DNA of 64,000 nt from Leptolinea tardivitalis (GCF_001050275.1 NZ_BBYA01000014.1:62001-126000), one strand, 5' to 3'; counted from the first letter of the stretch, positions 51,217 to 61,240 are shown. Numbers and translations: made by a program. The notes: generated by a model not told the origin, from the sequence alone.

Positions 51217-53369
51217 TTTGATTTGTTATCCAGATCAAATTTCTCTTGAGGTGTCAAAAATATAATTGGCTCTGTGGGACTGCTAGGTGGTTTTATTTCT
51301 GGATATATAATGCGCGGATGGTAGCTATTACGTAAAGTTGAAACAAAAGAATCAGAAGCCACATTTAGGTCCCGAAGTGTCAATGATGTCTGATCAAGTT
51401 GTCCTTCCTGTTGAAGATAATCAAAAACTTTCTTAACAAGAGACCGTAATTCCACCTCTGATCGGGGCAATTCAGCTCTTGCACGCGCCTCACAACCATC
51501 CGCCAGCATTAGCAATGCTGTCTCCCTGGAACAAGGTCTGGGACCAGGGTATCGAAATTGTTCAATATTCACTTGCTCAATCTGTCCAGCGGATTCCTGA
51601 ATGGCTCGGGCATATTGATAACGAGTCAACAATGTACCGTGATGTTCTTTAATGAAATCAATAATTCTGGGTGGTAGGTGATTCTTTCGGGCAATCTGGA
51701 TCCCGTCACTAACATGACGAATAATTGTGGCAGATGAAACCTCGGGTGTCAGATCATCATGTGGATTGGATTTCCCTGTAACCTGGTTTTCAATAAAAAA
51801 TTGAGGGTTGGCAGCTTTACCAATATCATGATAAAGTGCGCCGACTCTAGTTAGTAGAACGTCAGCTCCGATTGCTTCAGCAGCCTGTTCTGCCAGGTTG
51901 GCAACTTGTAGACTATGTTGATAACTTCCCGGAGCGTTTCTTAACATGAATTGCATAACCGGATGATCTGGCCTTGATAAATCCAATAATTGAAGGGCAG
52001 TCGTTGTACCAAGAAGTTGAGAAAAGAAGTATTGAAAAAGCAAGGCAAGACTTGCCGAAGCCAGCCCGTTGATAAACGCGCTACCTAATAAGGTTGCCAG
52101 CCCAATCAAGTCGAGACTGCCGGGTGAAAGGCGATAGGCAATAATTATGGCGCAACCTGTCATGCCGATGCCTGCTGCCGCATAGAGAAAATTAGAAATC
52201 CTCATTCCTTTTCCAAGAATGAGGATTCCAATAATTGAAGTTAAAGCATAATAAAGAGTTATATCAAAAGTGGAAGAAAGCCCAAAAGAAGCCACTATGG
52301 AAAGTGCTAAAGATAAAATCAGGCCAACTTCAAAATTAAACAGGCATGAAATAGTCAATCCAAAGGCAGCCATTGGGAACAGATAGGGAAATACTGTCCG
52401 ATTGGGAACAATAAATCTCGCCAGAACGAGGAAAATGATGAACAATCCCGCGACCAGCAACAAACCCTGCCAATTATTGATAGGAGAAATGGGTCTTCGG
52501 ATGAAATAGAAAACTATGAATGCAGCAATAATTGCAATTAGTGCTGCTGGTGCCAGATAATTCGTATAACCAGATTTCGGTTTTACAAGATCAAATTTCT
52601 CAAGTGTTTCAAAAATCAGGGGGGTGACAATTTGTCCACGGCGGACAATAATTTCACCGGAAAGCAATGACCGAGACACAGGTTGGACAGCATTTCTAGC
52701 CTGTTCTACGGATGCCCGTGTTCGATCTTCACTAAATTGTGAATTTGCTTCGATATGCGGTTCTACAAGGCGTGAAATAATGGTATTGGAGGCAGGAGAA
52801 AAAGCCAATGAAATGCGGCTCGGAACGGATTGACGAGCTTCATAGATCTGATCCGTGCGAATTGTTGTCCGCATCACTTCTTCTAGAACACGAAGCGCTT
52901 CCTGTTGTATTGAATCCCAACGTTCATCTGATAGATCCAGAATACTCGAAGTTTCATTTGCCTCAAATTTAACATTTTTCAATGCCTGGAGATCGGCACT
53001 TTTCTGTTCTCTAGTGGCATATTGATCCATCCGAATAGATGTAATGTACCCCATAGTCTTTCTGAGGTCATCCATCTTTTGCCGCGCTATGGCAGGATCA
53101 GCCGGTAGATATATGGGAGCTATACTTCTTTCTGCATCTTTTCTCGCAGCTTCAGTCTGTATTTCACTAATATATGTTAATGAGGAAGGTGCCTGAATGT
53201 CTTGCGGGGCAACATTGCCAACAGTTATAGGTAGATAAGATGGTCTTAATGCTAACGGGAAAATCAGGGCTGCATAGGATAAAACGGCAGCCAGCAAAAG
53301 TAATATGATCCGAGAAACGACTCGGTTGCTGAAAAAGTGTTTCAATCCCTGATAGGGGAGCAATGACAT
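51213..53369 (-). CDS. 7TM-HD phosphohydrolase (PgpH/YqfF-like)
   Basis: A 718-residue membrane protein. An N-terminal span and extracytoplasmic 7TMR-HDED domain (about 40-290) are followed by seven membrane spans (about 300-480) and a C-terminal HD domain: GSYQHSLQVANLAEQAAEAIG, ALYHDIGKA, PNPHDD-like SNPHDDLTPE, IKEHHGT and LMLADGCEARAR. Family members such as PgpH degrade c-di-AMP. A phoH gene often found upstream is not here. Confidence 0.92.
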   Translation of the reverse strand: MSLLPYQGLKHFFSNRVVSRIILLLLAAVLSYAALIFPLALRPSYLPITVGNVAPQDIQAPSSLTYISEIQTEAARKDAERSIAPIYLPADPAIARQKMDDLRKTMGYITSIRMDQYATREQKSADLQALKNVKFEANETSSILDLSDERWDSIQQEALRVLEEVMRTTIRTDQIYEARQSVPSRISLAFSPASNTIISRLVEPHIEANSQFSEDRTRASVEQARNAVQPVSRSLLSGEIIVRRGQIVTPLIFETLEKFDLVKPKSGYTNYLAPAALIAIIAAFIVFYFIRRPISPINNWQGLLLVAGLFIIFLVLARFIVPNRTVFPYLFPMAAFGLTISCLFNFEVGLILSLALSIVASFGLSSTFDITLYYALTSIIGILILGKGMRISNFLYAAAGIGMTGCAIIIAYRLSPGSLDLIGLATLLGSAFINGLASASLALLFQYFFSQLLGTTTALQLLDLSRPDHPVMQFMLRNAPGSYQHSLQVANLAEQAAEAIGADVLLTRVGALYHDIGKAANPQFFIENQVTGKSNPHDDLTPEVSSATIIRHVSDGIQIARKNHLPPRIIDFIKEHHGTLLTRYQYARAIQESAGQIEQVNIEQFRYPGPRPCSRETALLMLADGCEARARAELPRSEVELRSLVKKVFDYLQQEGQLDQTSLTLRDLNVASDSFVSTLRNSYHPRIIYPEIKPPSSPTEPIIFLTPQEKFDLDNKSK

Positions 53370-53377
53370 AATCGAGA

Positions 53378-53830
53378 TTATTGGGCTAACAATTCCCGAA
53401 CCGATTTGGATATAGTCTCTCCACTGGCTCGACCTTGAACTTGAGGAACGACCAGTTTCATTACTTTTCCCATATCAGACGGTGATTTTGCCCCTGTTTC
53501 ATCAATGGCTTTCTTGATGATAGCTTTCAATTCCGCAGAATCCATTTCTTTAGGGAGAAAACCTTCAAGAATGGATATCTCTTTCTCAACAAGGGCAATC
53601 GTTTCTGGACGGCCGGCTTTTTGAGCGTCAAGAATTGTCTCACGCCTATTCTTAACCTCTTTTTGCAAAACGGTAATTATTCCTGCATCGTCCAATTTGA
53701 TCTGTTTATCTACTTCAATCTGTTTGATGGCAGCCAATGCTAAGCGTACGGTTGTCTTTCGAACATCATCTCCGCTTTTCAATGATTCCTTAAGTTCAGT
53801 TTCTAATGCTTCTTTAATAGTCATAGCCAA
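53378..53830 (-). CDS. GatB/YqeY-domain protein
   Basis: A 150-residue YqeY protein (MTIKEALETELKESLKSGDD, LLPKEM-type GFLPKEMDSAELKAIIKKAI, DMGKVMKLVVPQVQGRASGETISKSV). Homologous to the tail domain of GatB; it may bind tRNA. A TTG at 53830 sits 6 bp after AAGGAG and is better supported than the ATG at 53824. Confidence 0.9.
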   Translation of the reverse strand: MAMTIKEALETELKESLKSGDDVRKTTVRLALAAIKQIEVDKQIKLDDAGIITVLQKEVKNRRETILDAQKAGRPETIALVEKEISILEGFLPKEMDSAELKAIIKKAIDETGAKSPSDMGKVMKLVVPQVQGRASGETISKSVRELLAQ

Positions 53831-53858
53831 ATTATACTCCTTGGTCTAATTTGCAGAT

Positions 53859-54431
53859 TTAATCAATATACAAAAAAGGTCGAATTTGATCTAATAAATT
53901 CTTGGAGATTCCTGATACTTCAAGCAATTCGTCAATAGATTGGAATCTTCCTTTTTGTTCTCGAAAGGCGAGTATGGCTTTTGCTTTACCTTCGCCAATA
54001 CCGGGAAGGTTTTCAAGATCTTTCAATGTAGCAGAATTAATAGGAATAACGGAGACCTCATCAATAGAAGTTCCTGATTTAGACAATTCTTCCTTTGATG
54101 ACGTTTCATTAATATGTGGAACATAAATCTTTTGTCCATCAGAGATAGGAGCCGCAAGGTTGAGTTTTTCAGCATTGGCATCATCAAGAAGCCCACCGGC
54201 TGCATCTATCGCCGATTGGACTCGGCTTTCTTGAGGAAGTATATAAACGCCTGGTTTGGATACTGCACCAACAACATAAACCTGGAAAGGTTCAATCGTG
54301 GTTGTCGGAAGAATGTTTAAAGGCGACATCCTATCAGGCAGCGTGATCACCAGAGCAGCTGAAATGGCGGCTGCTCCAAGAAGAACTCCAAGAAGGATAT
54401 GCTGCCACGGTTTCAACTCAGGAAGATTCAT
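53859..54431 (-). CDS. ComEA-like DNA-binding competence protein
   Basis: A 190-residue protein with an N-terminal membrane span (HILLGVLLGAAAISAALVI), a SLBB-type domain (VYVVGAVSKPGVYILPQESR, AIDAAGGLLDDAN) and a C-terminal helix-hairpin-helix pair (INSATLKDLENLPGIGEGKA, IDELLEVSGIS). This is the order in ComEA, the surface DNA receptor for transformation. No other competence genes are in the window. ATG at 54431 overlaps the DUF1385 gene by 14 bp; a TTG further upstream is unlikely. Confidence 0.88.
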   Translation of the reverse strand: MNLPELKPWQHILLGVLLGAAAISAALVITLPDRMSPLNILPTTTIEPFQVYVVGAVSKPGVYILPQESRVQSAIDAAGGLLDDANAEKLNLAAPISDGQKIYVPHINETSSKEELSKSGTSIDEVSVIPINSATLKDLENLPGIGEGKAKAILAFREQKGRFQSIDELLEVSGISKNLLDQIRPFLYID

Positions 54432-55329
54432 GGGCAAGTTCAAGTGGAACTTCTTGTACCTTATGCTCTTCTTCAATCATGGATTTGAATGCAGCAATGG
54501 ATACTTCTAGCATATCTAAAGTTGGTTCATTGGTAGTGAGATGTTGCAACGCAAGATTGGGTTTAACAATCAGATTGACCAATGAATTGTTTCGATGATT
54601 GCTGCTCCATCGAATCAATTCATATGAAAGAGACGCAAGTGGAATAATTAGCAACAATCGGGCTATATACCGCCATATCCCTCCCAAAGGGCCAAGAAAC
54701 GAAAAAACAAGAATTGAAAGAACAATCAATGTGAGAAGAAACGCTGTTCCGCATCGGGGATGTTCAACCGAGTATCTGCTAACAATTTCGGGGGTCAACT
54801 CAGCGCCATCTTCAAAAGCATTAATCGTCTTATGTTCTGCGCCATGATAGGAGAATACCCGGGCAATATCTGGCATCTTGCCGATGGCCCATATGTAGCC
54901 TATGGCAAGTATCAATCTCACAATTCCTTCAACTACATTGCTCCACCATGTGCTGAAATTCAGGAAATAAATCGTCAAATGCCCGATTGCAGCCGGTAAC
55001 AGAAAAAACAGGCCTACACCAAGAGAAAGCGAAAGGGCAAGAGTGAGATATAACGCAGGACCCTCGAGTTTTTCATCCTCACCAGTTTGCATATTAGCTG
55101 AAACGGTTAAAAAATGCATTCCAATGCCCAGAGAATCCCAGAGAGAGATAATACCGCGGATGAACGGCAATTTAAAAAGCGGGTTTGTATAAATCCCCGT
55201 TAGTTGCTGGGTTTCAATGACAATTTGACCATCGGGCTTTCGCATGGCAGCAGCTAAACCTTTGCTGCCACGCATAAGAACACCCTCAATTAATGCCTGC
55301 CCACCATATGATGGTAATTTTTCACTCAT
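54418..55329 (-). CDS. DUF1385 membrane protein
   Basis: A 303-residue DUF1385 protein. The family core is clear: YGGQALIEGVLMRG, FSYHGAEHKTINAFE, HPRCGTAFLL, with about four or five membrane spans between. The family is widespread in bacteria that also encode ribosome and translation genes nearby; its function is unknown. The C-terminal 50 residues are soluble and acidic. Confidence 0.9.
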   Translation of the reverse strand: MSEKLPSYGGQALIEGVLMRGSKGLAAAMRKPDGQIVIETQQLTGIYTNPLFKLPFIRGIISLWDSLGIGMHFLTVSANMQTGEDEKLEGPALYLTLALSLSLGVGLFFLLPAAIGHLTIYFLNFSTWWSNVVEGIVRLILAIGYIWAIGKMPDIARVFSYHGAEHKTINAFEDGAELTPEIVSRYSVEHPRCGTAFLLTLIVLSILVFSFLGPLGGIWRYIARLLLIIPLASLSYELIRWSSNHRNNSLVNLIVKPNLALQHLTTNEPTLDMLEVSIAAFKSMIEEEHKVQEVPLELAHESS

Positions 55330-55333
55330 CTTT

Positions 55334-56710
55334 TTACTTTTCTGTTAAGTTATAGAGAAAATGGATAATAGATTCAATTCCTCTGTGGAAGGTTGGCATA
55401 TGTTGAGATTCATTAGGTGAATGAATCGCATCTTCCGGCATACCAAATCCAGTCAAAACCGAGTCTACACCGAGAATTTCTTTCATATCAGCAGTTACAG
55501 GTACAGATCCACCTTCACGTTTTAATACTGGAGGAATACCCCAAACAGTTTCCAAAGCTTTTGCCATAGCAATAGCTTCAGGTAAATTGGGATTCGTTAA
55601 TGAAGGCAATCCGCCTGACATTTTTGTGACTTCCCATCGAACGGTTTTGGGCATATTTTGTCGTAGGAATTCCATCAATTGCGCATATACATCTTCAGGA
55701 TCTTGATCAGGTACCAACCGGGTTGAAATTTTTGCCATGGCATAAGCTGGTAACACAGTTTTTGAACCAGGACCTGTAAAACCGCTTAATAATCCATTGA
55801 CCTCCAATGTTGGCCGAATTCCAATACGTTCAACTGCAGTATAACCTTCTTCTCCCCAGAGTTCAGGTACACCTGCTGCTTCTTGATAATATTGATCATT
55901 AATTGGAAGGCGGGCAATTTCTGCTCTTTCATTGGATGTCAGTGTAATCACTTTATCGTAGAAACCGGGTAAAGTGATCTTTCCCTGTTCATCATGCATT
56001 TTTGCTATGATTTCACATAATGCCTGAGCAGGATTGTGAATAGCTCCTCCAAAGCCGCCAGAATGAAGATCTTTATTGGGTCCATATACCCGCAGTTCAA
56101 AATAAGCCAGACCACGCAGTCCATAGGTAATAGCCGGCAATTCGGCGGAGACCAGCCCCGCATCTGGATTTAGGATGTAATTGCAGGCAAGTAATTCCTT
56201 GTTGTCCTTAATAAACCTGGCAAGATTGGGAGAACCAATTTCTTCTTCGCCTTCAAATATCACCTTGATATTAAGGGGAATCTCACCCTGGTTTAAAACA
56301 GATTCAATAGCAGAAAGACTGGCAATAATCTGACCCTTCATATCAGATGCGCCGCGGCCAAAAAGACGATCACCTTTCATGGTTGGTTCAAAAGGTTTCG
56401 TTTCCCATAATTCCAATGGATCAGGAGGTTGGACATCATAATGACCATAAATCAACAATACAGGCAATCCATTCTTACTTGGCCTGGATTGCCCAACTAC
56501 TACAGGATGTCCTTCAGTTGGATATACGCCCGCTTCCTTAAAACCTATAGTTTTTAAATGTTCGACGAGCTTTTCTGCTGTCTGAAGCATGGCATCTTTA
56601 TATTCAGGATCTGTAGATACCGATGGTATTTTTACCAGATCAATAAGGTTCTTTTCAAACCTGACTTTGTTCTTCTTTGCATATTCGATGGCATTTGCTC
56701 GGGTGGTCAT
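55334..56710 (-). CDS. M20-family dipeptidase
   Basis: A 458-residue zinc peptidase. Metal-site motifs are LIYGHYDVQPPDP, GRGASDMKG, FEGEEEIGSPN, LNPDAG and MPEDAIHSPNE. The length and HYDVQPP sequence match M20 dipeptidases rather than acetylornithine deacetylases. ATG at 56710 has AAGGA 9 bp upstream; the ATG at 56719 lies inside that box. It is first in the operon that ends at 49536. Confidence 0.92.
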   Translation of the reverse strand: MTTRANAIEYAKKNKVRFEKNLIDLVKIPSVSTDPEYKDAMLQTAEKLVEHLKTIGFKEAGVYPTEGHPVVVGQSRPSKNGLPVLLIYGHYDVQPPDPLELWETKPFEPTMKGDRLFGRGASDMKGQIIASLSAIESVLNQGEIPLNIKVIFEGEEEIGSPNLARFIKDNKELLACNYILNPDAGLVSAELPAITYGLRGLAYFELRVYGPNKDLHSGGFGGAIHNPAQALCEIIAKMHDEQGKITLPGFYDKVITLTSNERAEIARLPINDQYYQEAAGVPELWGEEGYTAVERIGIRPTLEVNGLLSGFTGPGSKTVLPAYAMAKISTRLVPDQDPEDVYAQLMEFLRQNMPKTVRWEVTKMSGGLPSLTNPNLPEAIAMAKALETVWGIPPVLKREGGSVPVTADMKEILGVDSVLTGFGMPEDAIHSPNESQHMPTFHRGIESIIHFLYNLTEK

Positions 56711-56778
56711 TATAGTCATTCCTTGCTATGTTGAGATATCTATGGATTATAAGACAATTACATTAAGGGAGGAACAAT

Positions 56779-56847
56779 ATGAACAATGATGACAGATGTC
56801 TTACATCTGGACTTGATGGTTGTGCTACAATTTTTTTACTTCCATAA
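56779..56847 (+). CDS. Possible 22-residue leader peptide before the SsnA-like gene
   Basis: A short frame (MNNDDRCLTSGLDGCATIFLLP) with a strong GGGAGG box 7 bp upstream, ending 19 bp before the ssnA-like ATG. It contains a 7-bp hairpin CAGATGT-CTT-ACATCTG (56793-56809). It may be a translated leader or chance. Confidence 0.3.
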   Translation: MNNDDRCLTSGLDGCATIFLLP

Positions 56848-56866
56848 TGTTGTAGAGGAGAGCATT

Positions 56867-58219
56867 ATGATACTTACAAACGGTGTTCTAGTAACATGGG
56901 AAGATGAAAACCGGATTTTGGAAGGGTGGGCGCTTCGAATAGCGGGGGGGAAAATTACGCATGTTGAGCCGCAAAAGACACTGATACAAATGTTTCCAGA
57001 TGAAGATAGATTGGATGCTCAAGGTCAATTGGTATTGCCAGGTAATATTTGTGCGCACACACATTTCTACAGTGCATACTCACGTGGATTGGGAATACCT
57101 GGTGATGCCCCATCAGGTTTTGTGGAAATTTTAGAAAAACTCTGGTGGCCGTTGGACAAAGCCCTGGATAAGAAAAGCGTACGTGCCTCTGCTGATGTTA
57201 GTCTGATAGATGCCATTCGGCATGGAACGACGACTTTGTTCGATCACCATGCTTCTCCATTGTATATAGACGGATCTCTTGATGAAATATATGAAGCGGT
57301 AAAAGCATCTGGCTTGAGGGTTAGTCTCTCATATGAAGTGACCGATCGAAATGGAAAAGACCAGGCATATGAAGGCATCAAGGAAAATGTCCGATTTATA
57401 AATTTCGTTAAGAAAAATCATCCTTTGAATGGAAGAATTTCTGCCGCATTCGGATTGCATGCCAGTTTGACCCTTTCAGATGATACATTGGAAAAATGTC
57501 GGAGTGCAATACCAGAGAATTATGGATTTCATATACATGTTGCTGAATCTGATGCGGATGAATATGACAGCATTAAAAAATGTGGAATGAGAACTGTAGA
57601 CCGCCTTCATAAATTCGGAATTTTGGGCCCTAAAACAATCATTGCACATGCTGTACATGTCGATGCCCGTGAAATGCAGATTCTTGAAGAAAATGATTGC
57701 TGGGTAACCCATCAGCCACGCAGCAATATGAACAATGCAGTGGGAATGTCTGCAATTGAATCCATGGATAGAATGGGGATCAAACTTTGCCTCGGCAATG
57801 ACGGCTTTTCCAATACAATGTGGGATGAATGGAAAACTTGTTACCTGGCACATAAACTTTGGCATAAAGATCCAAGAAGAATGAATGGAATGCTAGTTTC
57901 CAAGATGGCTGTTTATCAAAACAGGAAACTGGTTGCCAATCAATTTCCAGGGATAGAAGTAGGCATATTAAAACCAGGTGCCCAGGCAGACATAATCCTC
58001 GTGGATTATGAGCCATTTACTCCTCTATTGGCAGGAAATTTACCGTGGCATATTCTTTTCGGTTTAAATGAGAGTATGATCACTATGACGATGGTTGATG
58101 GGGAAATTCTCATGAAAAATCGAGAAATCACCTGTCTTGATGAGAAGAAGGTCATAGCAGATGCTCGACAGCTTGCACCTGAAGTCTGGCAACGGTATTC
58201 GGCACAATTCAAATCTTGA
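56867..58219 (+). CDS. SsnA-like amidohydrolase
   Basis: A 450-residue metal-dependent amidohydrolase of the SsnA/chlorohydrolase group. Motifs: ICAHTHFYSAYSRG (HxH), HIHVAESDADE, IIAHAVHVDAREM, GNDGFSNTMWDEW. ATG at 56867 is preceded by AGAGGAG; the in-frame extension to 56786 lacks conservation. SsnA-type enzymes accompany selenium-dependent molybdenum hydroxylase genes in some bacteria, and a molybdenum hydroxylase operon begins at 62946. The substrate is unknown. Confidence 0.85.
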   Translation: MILTNGVLVTWEDENRILEGWALRIAGGKITHVEPQKTLIQMFPDEDRLDAQGQLVLPGNICAHTHFYSAYSRGLGIPGDAPSGFVEILEKLWWPLDKALDKKSVRASADVSLIDAIRHGTTTLFDHHASPLYIDGSLDEIYEAVKASGLRVSLSYEVTDRNGKDQAYEGIKENVRFINFVKKNHPLNGRISAAFGLHASLTLSDDTLEKCRSAIPENYGFHIHVAESDADEYDSIKKCGMRTVDRLHKFGILGPKTIIAHAVHVDAREMQILEENDCWVTHQPRSNMNNAVGMSAIESMDRMGIKLCLGNDGFSNTMWDEWKTCYLAHKLWHKDPRRMNGMLVSKMAVYQNRKLVANQFPGIEVGILKPGAQADIILVDYEPFTPLLAGNLPWHILFGLNESMITMTMVDGEILMKNREITCLDEKKVIADARQLAPEVWQRYSAQFKS

Positions 58220-58234
58220 TTTTGGCGAAGGCTG

Positions 58235-58912
58235 ATGATGAAAACAAATAACCCTAGAAAAATCGCTATTTTAGGCGGCACTGGAAAAGAAGGGAAAGGT
58301 CTTGCCTTTAGATGGGCTTTAGCCGGACATACGATAATTATTGGATCAAGATCACCTGAAAAAGCGGCTATTGCAGCAGACGAAATAATAAAGCTGACTG
58401 GAGAAGAAATTTCGATAAGTGGAACTGATAATATTTCTGCGGCAAAAGATGCAGATGTGATCGTACTCACTGTTCCGTTTTCATTTCATAAAGAAATGCT
58501 TGAATCAATAAAAAATTACGTTCAAGGGAAGGTTTTTATTGATGTGACCGTTCCAATCGTTCCACCAAAAGTCACCCGAGTTCAGATGCCGCCAGAAGGT
58601 TCTGCGGCGCAACAGGCACTTTCCATTCTGGGGGAAAATGTAAAAATTGCGGCGGCATTCCAAAATATTTCCTATGAAAATTTATTATCTGGAAATAATG
58701 TTGATTGTGATGTTCTGGTAACCGGAACAGACAAAGAAACAAGAACAGAAGTAATTCGTCTTGTAAAAGATACGGGTTTATTCGGATTGGATGCTGGACC
58801 GATTGAAAACTCGGTTTGTATTGAAGGTATGACATCCATATTGATTGGGATCAATAAACAATTCAATGTTCAGGCATCCGGTATCAGAATTACCGGCATT
58901 CCTAGAGAATAG
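58235..58912 (+). CDS. npdG: F420H2:NADP oxidoreductase
   Basis: A 225-residue NADPH-dependent F420 reductase (NpdG/Fno type). The Rossmann start IAILGGTGKEGKGLAFRWA, IIGSRSPEKA, DVIVLTVPFSFH and VTVPIVPP are typical. It transfers hydride between F420 and NADP. It is 6 bp upstream of cofE, consistent with an F420 operon. The start may be either ATG of the pair at 58235-58240. Confidence 0.9.
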   Translation: MMKTNNPRKIAILGGTGKEGKGLAFRWALAGHTIIIGSRSPEKAAIAADEIIKLTGEEISISGTDNISAAKDADVIVLTVPFSFHKEMLESIKNYVQGKVFIDVTVPIVPPKVTRVQMPPEGSAAQQALSILGENVKIAAAFQNISYENLLSGNNVDCDVLVTGTDKETRTEVIRLVKDTGLFGLDAGPIENSVCIEGMTSILIGINKQFNVQASGIRITGIPRE

Positions 58913-58918
58913 GAAAAG

Positions 58919-59686
58919 ATGGCATTAACACTAACACCAATACCAGGCATTCCTTTAATATATCCTGGTGATGATTTAGGTGAAATCATCTACAAGAAAA
59001 CGATTGAAAGCCATTTAGAACCAAAACCAGGTGATATCTGGGTTATTGCTCAGAAAATTGTCAGTAAATCGGAGAATCGAATAATAAATATCCAAACGAT
59101 TGTTCCGTCTGCGCGGGCATTTGAAATTGCAAATAAAACATTGAAAGACCCAAGATTTGTGGAACTTGTATTAAGAGAAAGCAAAACTGTTCTCAGACAA
59201 AAACCCGGCGCCCTGATTGTTGAGCATAAGAATGGTTTTATTTGTGCCAACGCAGGAATTGACCATTCCAATGTTGAATCTTCTCAAGAAAATCCAGAAG
59301 ATTGGGTTCTTTTATTACCTGAAGATGCAGATAAATCCGCTCAATATATAAGAGCTAAACTGGAGAATTTATTCAAAATGCCATTTGGCGTTTTAATTAT
59401 CGATTCTCATGGCAGGGCATGGCGAAATGGAACTGTAGGAACAAGTATTGGCCTTTCAGGATTGCCAGCAGTAGTAGATTTACGAGGAAAGCCAGACCTG
59501 TTTGGATTTAAATTGAAAATAACTCAGGTTGGTGCAGCAGATGAACTGGCTGCAGCGGCTTCATTGGTTATGGGGCAGGCGGATGAAAGTCAACCGGTGA
59601 TTTTGGCCAGCGGTTTTCCGTACCAATTGCGAGAGGGAAGTATGAAAGAATTGATCCGGGATGAAAAGGAGGATCTCTTCAGGTAG
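58919..59686 (+). CDS. cofE: Coenzyme F420-0:L-glutamate ligase CofE
   Basis: A 255-residue ligase that adds glutamate to F420-0. Motifs: GDIWVIAQKIVSKSENR, FICANAGIDHSNVE, LLPEDADKSA, IDSHGRAWRNGTVGTSIG, LAAAASLVMGQ. It contains the CofE domain only, without the FbiB-type C-terminal reductase. AGGAAAAG precedes the ATG. The 2H-phosphoesterase gene follows within 3 bp. Confidence 0.95.
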   Translation: MALTLTPIPGIPLIYPGDDLGEIIYKKTIESHLEPKPGDIWVIAQKIVSKSENRIINIQTIVPSARAFEIANKTLKDPRFVELVLRESKTVLRQKPGALIVEHKNGFICANAGIDHSNVESSQENPEDWVLLLPEDADKSAQYIRAKLENLFKMPFGVLIIDSHGRAWRNGTVGTSIGLSGLPAVVDLRGKPDLFGFKLKITQVGAADELAAAASLVMGQADESQPVILASGFPYQLREGSMKELIRDEKEDLFR

Positions 59687-59688
59687 CC

Positions 59689-60240
59689 ATGTTTTATGCT
59701 GTCGCCACTTTAATTGAATCGAAAATTTGGAACAATATTCTTGTGCAAAACGAGGATACTCAGAGGATTTTACAAAGGTATTCTTCAGAAAATGACCCTA
59801 TTCATTTTTCCTGGCTTGTATGTCAGGGTATCGATAAAGGTCAAATAAAGGAAGTGTTGGAAGATATTACTAAGAAGATCAAACCTTTTTCAGTTCAAAG
59901 TGGCGGAATAGGAATTTTCCCAGGAGACAAACCTGTAGTCACATTTCAAATCGTAAGAAATTTACTGGTATCGGATATACAGAGGGAAATATGGGAAAAA
60001 TGTGTTCCTTATATAGATCATGTAAATGGATTCTATTCACCTGATTTTTGGATTCCTCATATAACACTCATTCATCAAAACATCGGAAGAGAAGTATTTT
60101 GTCAATTTATTGAAAATAGTATTTTCACTGATGTTAGGTTTTCTTTTGATGTGACAAACCTTTCCATTATTTTCCAGAATGGAAAAAAGAAAGGAATACT
60201 TTACCGATTCGATTTTCTTGAGGAACCAGATCAGATTTGA
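59689..60240 (+). CDS. 2'-5' RNA ligase-like (2H phosphoesterase) protein
   Basis: A 183-residue 2H-superfamily protein with two HxT/S motifs: IHFSW (H39) and PHITLI (about residue 124), the expected spacing for a LigT/CPDase-like fold. These enzymes hydrolyse or form 2',3'-cyclic or 2'-5' phosphodiesters. It begins 3 bp after cofE and precedes cofD by 46 bp, so it is probably co-transcribed with F420 genes, where it has no known role. Confidence 0.75.
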   Translation: MFYAVATLIESKIWNNILVQNEDTQRILQRYSSENDPIHFSWLVCQGIDKGQIKEVLEDITKKIKPFSVQSGGIGIFPGDKPVVTFQIVRNLLVSDIQREIWEKCVPYIDHVNGFYSPDFWIPHITLIHQNIGREVFCQFIENSIFTDVRFSFDVTNLSIIFQNGKKKGILYRFDFLEEPDQI

Positions 60241-60286
60241 TCAAGTGTTTTCCAAATATTATTTTCTTATGAGGCAATAATTATTT

Positions 60287-61240
60287 ATGGATAAAAAGAT
60301 CCATGTTGTTGCATTGGCTGGCGGTGTTGGTGGCGCAAAGTTGGCTGATGGCTTATCTGGCATACTTGAACCAGATTGTCTTTCAGTAATAGTTAATACA
60401 GGCGATGATCTGAAACTATGCGGTCTGCAAATATGTCCTGATCTTGATACAGTCTGTTATACCCTGGCAGGTTTGGCAAATCCAGTTACCGGGTGGGGGA
60501 GGAAAGATGAGACCTGGGAGGTATTTTCTGAAATTCAGAAATTAGAAGGACCTGATTGGTTCAAGCTGGGCGATCATGATATTGCGTTCCATCTTGCCAG
60601 GACGAACCTTTTAGACTCTGGATTATCTATTACAGAAACTACGAAAATTCTCTGTAGAAAAATCGGCGTATTAAATTCAGTTTTACCGATGACAGATTCT
60701 TCCGTACGAACGATTGTTCATACAAAAGATGGTAGAGACCTTGGATTTCAGGAATATTTTGTGAAAGAAAATTGTGAACCTGTAGTCACAGGTTTTACTT
60801 TTAAAGGGATGTCCCACGCAGTACCTACAGAAGCTGTCATTAATGCGATTGAAAATGCTGATCTGGTGGTCTTATGTCCATCGAATCCATGGGTGAGTAT
60901 TGATCCAATTTTAAAATTACCAGGTTTACGGGAAAAAATCCAGAAGAAGGTAGTAGTGGCAGTCTCACCAATAATAGGTGGAAAAACCATAAAAGGACCG
61001 GCCGCAAAAATGTTCTTAGAACTTGGCTTGTTACCTGGAACAATTGAAGTTGCCAAGCATTATCTGGATTTTCTATCCGGTTTGGTGATTGATGCCATAG
61101 ACCATGATGATGCCGATTCTATATCTGCTGCAGGTATAATTCCATTGGTTACTGGGACGATCATGCGAACAAAGGAAGATCGCACCAGATTAGCAAAAGA
61201 AACGATTGAATTTGGTTTGAAATTACACCCAAAAGGTTGA
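60287..61240 (+). CDS. cofD: 2-phospho-L-lactate transferase CofD
   Basis: A 317-residue CofD, which joins the activated phospholactate or phosphoenolpyruvate moiety to the deazaflavin FO. VVALAGGVGGAKLADGL, VNTGDDLKLCGLQICPDLDTVCYTLAG, GWFKLGDHDIA-like DWFKLGDHDIAFHL, CPSNPWVSIDPIL and AVSPIIGGKTIKGPAAK are diagnostic. It lies 7 bp before cofC. Confidence 0.96.
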   Translation: MDKKIHVVALAGGVGGAKLADGLSGILEPDCLSVIVNTGDDLKLCGLQICPDLDTVCYTLAGLANPVTGWGRKDETWEVFSEIQKLEGPDWFKLGDHDIAFHLARTNLLDSGLSITETTKILCRKIGVLNSVLPMTDSSVRTIVHTKDGRDLGFQEYFVKENCEPVVTGFTFKGMSHAVPTEAVINAIENADLVVLCPSNPWVSIDPILKLPGLREKIQKKVVVAVSPIIGGKTIKGPAAKMFLELGLLPGTIEVAKHYLDFLSGLVIDAIDHDDADSISAAGIIPLVTGTIMRTKEDRTRLAKETIEFGLKLHPKG

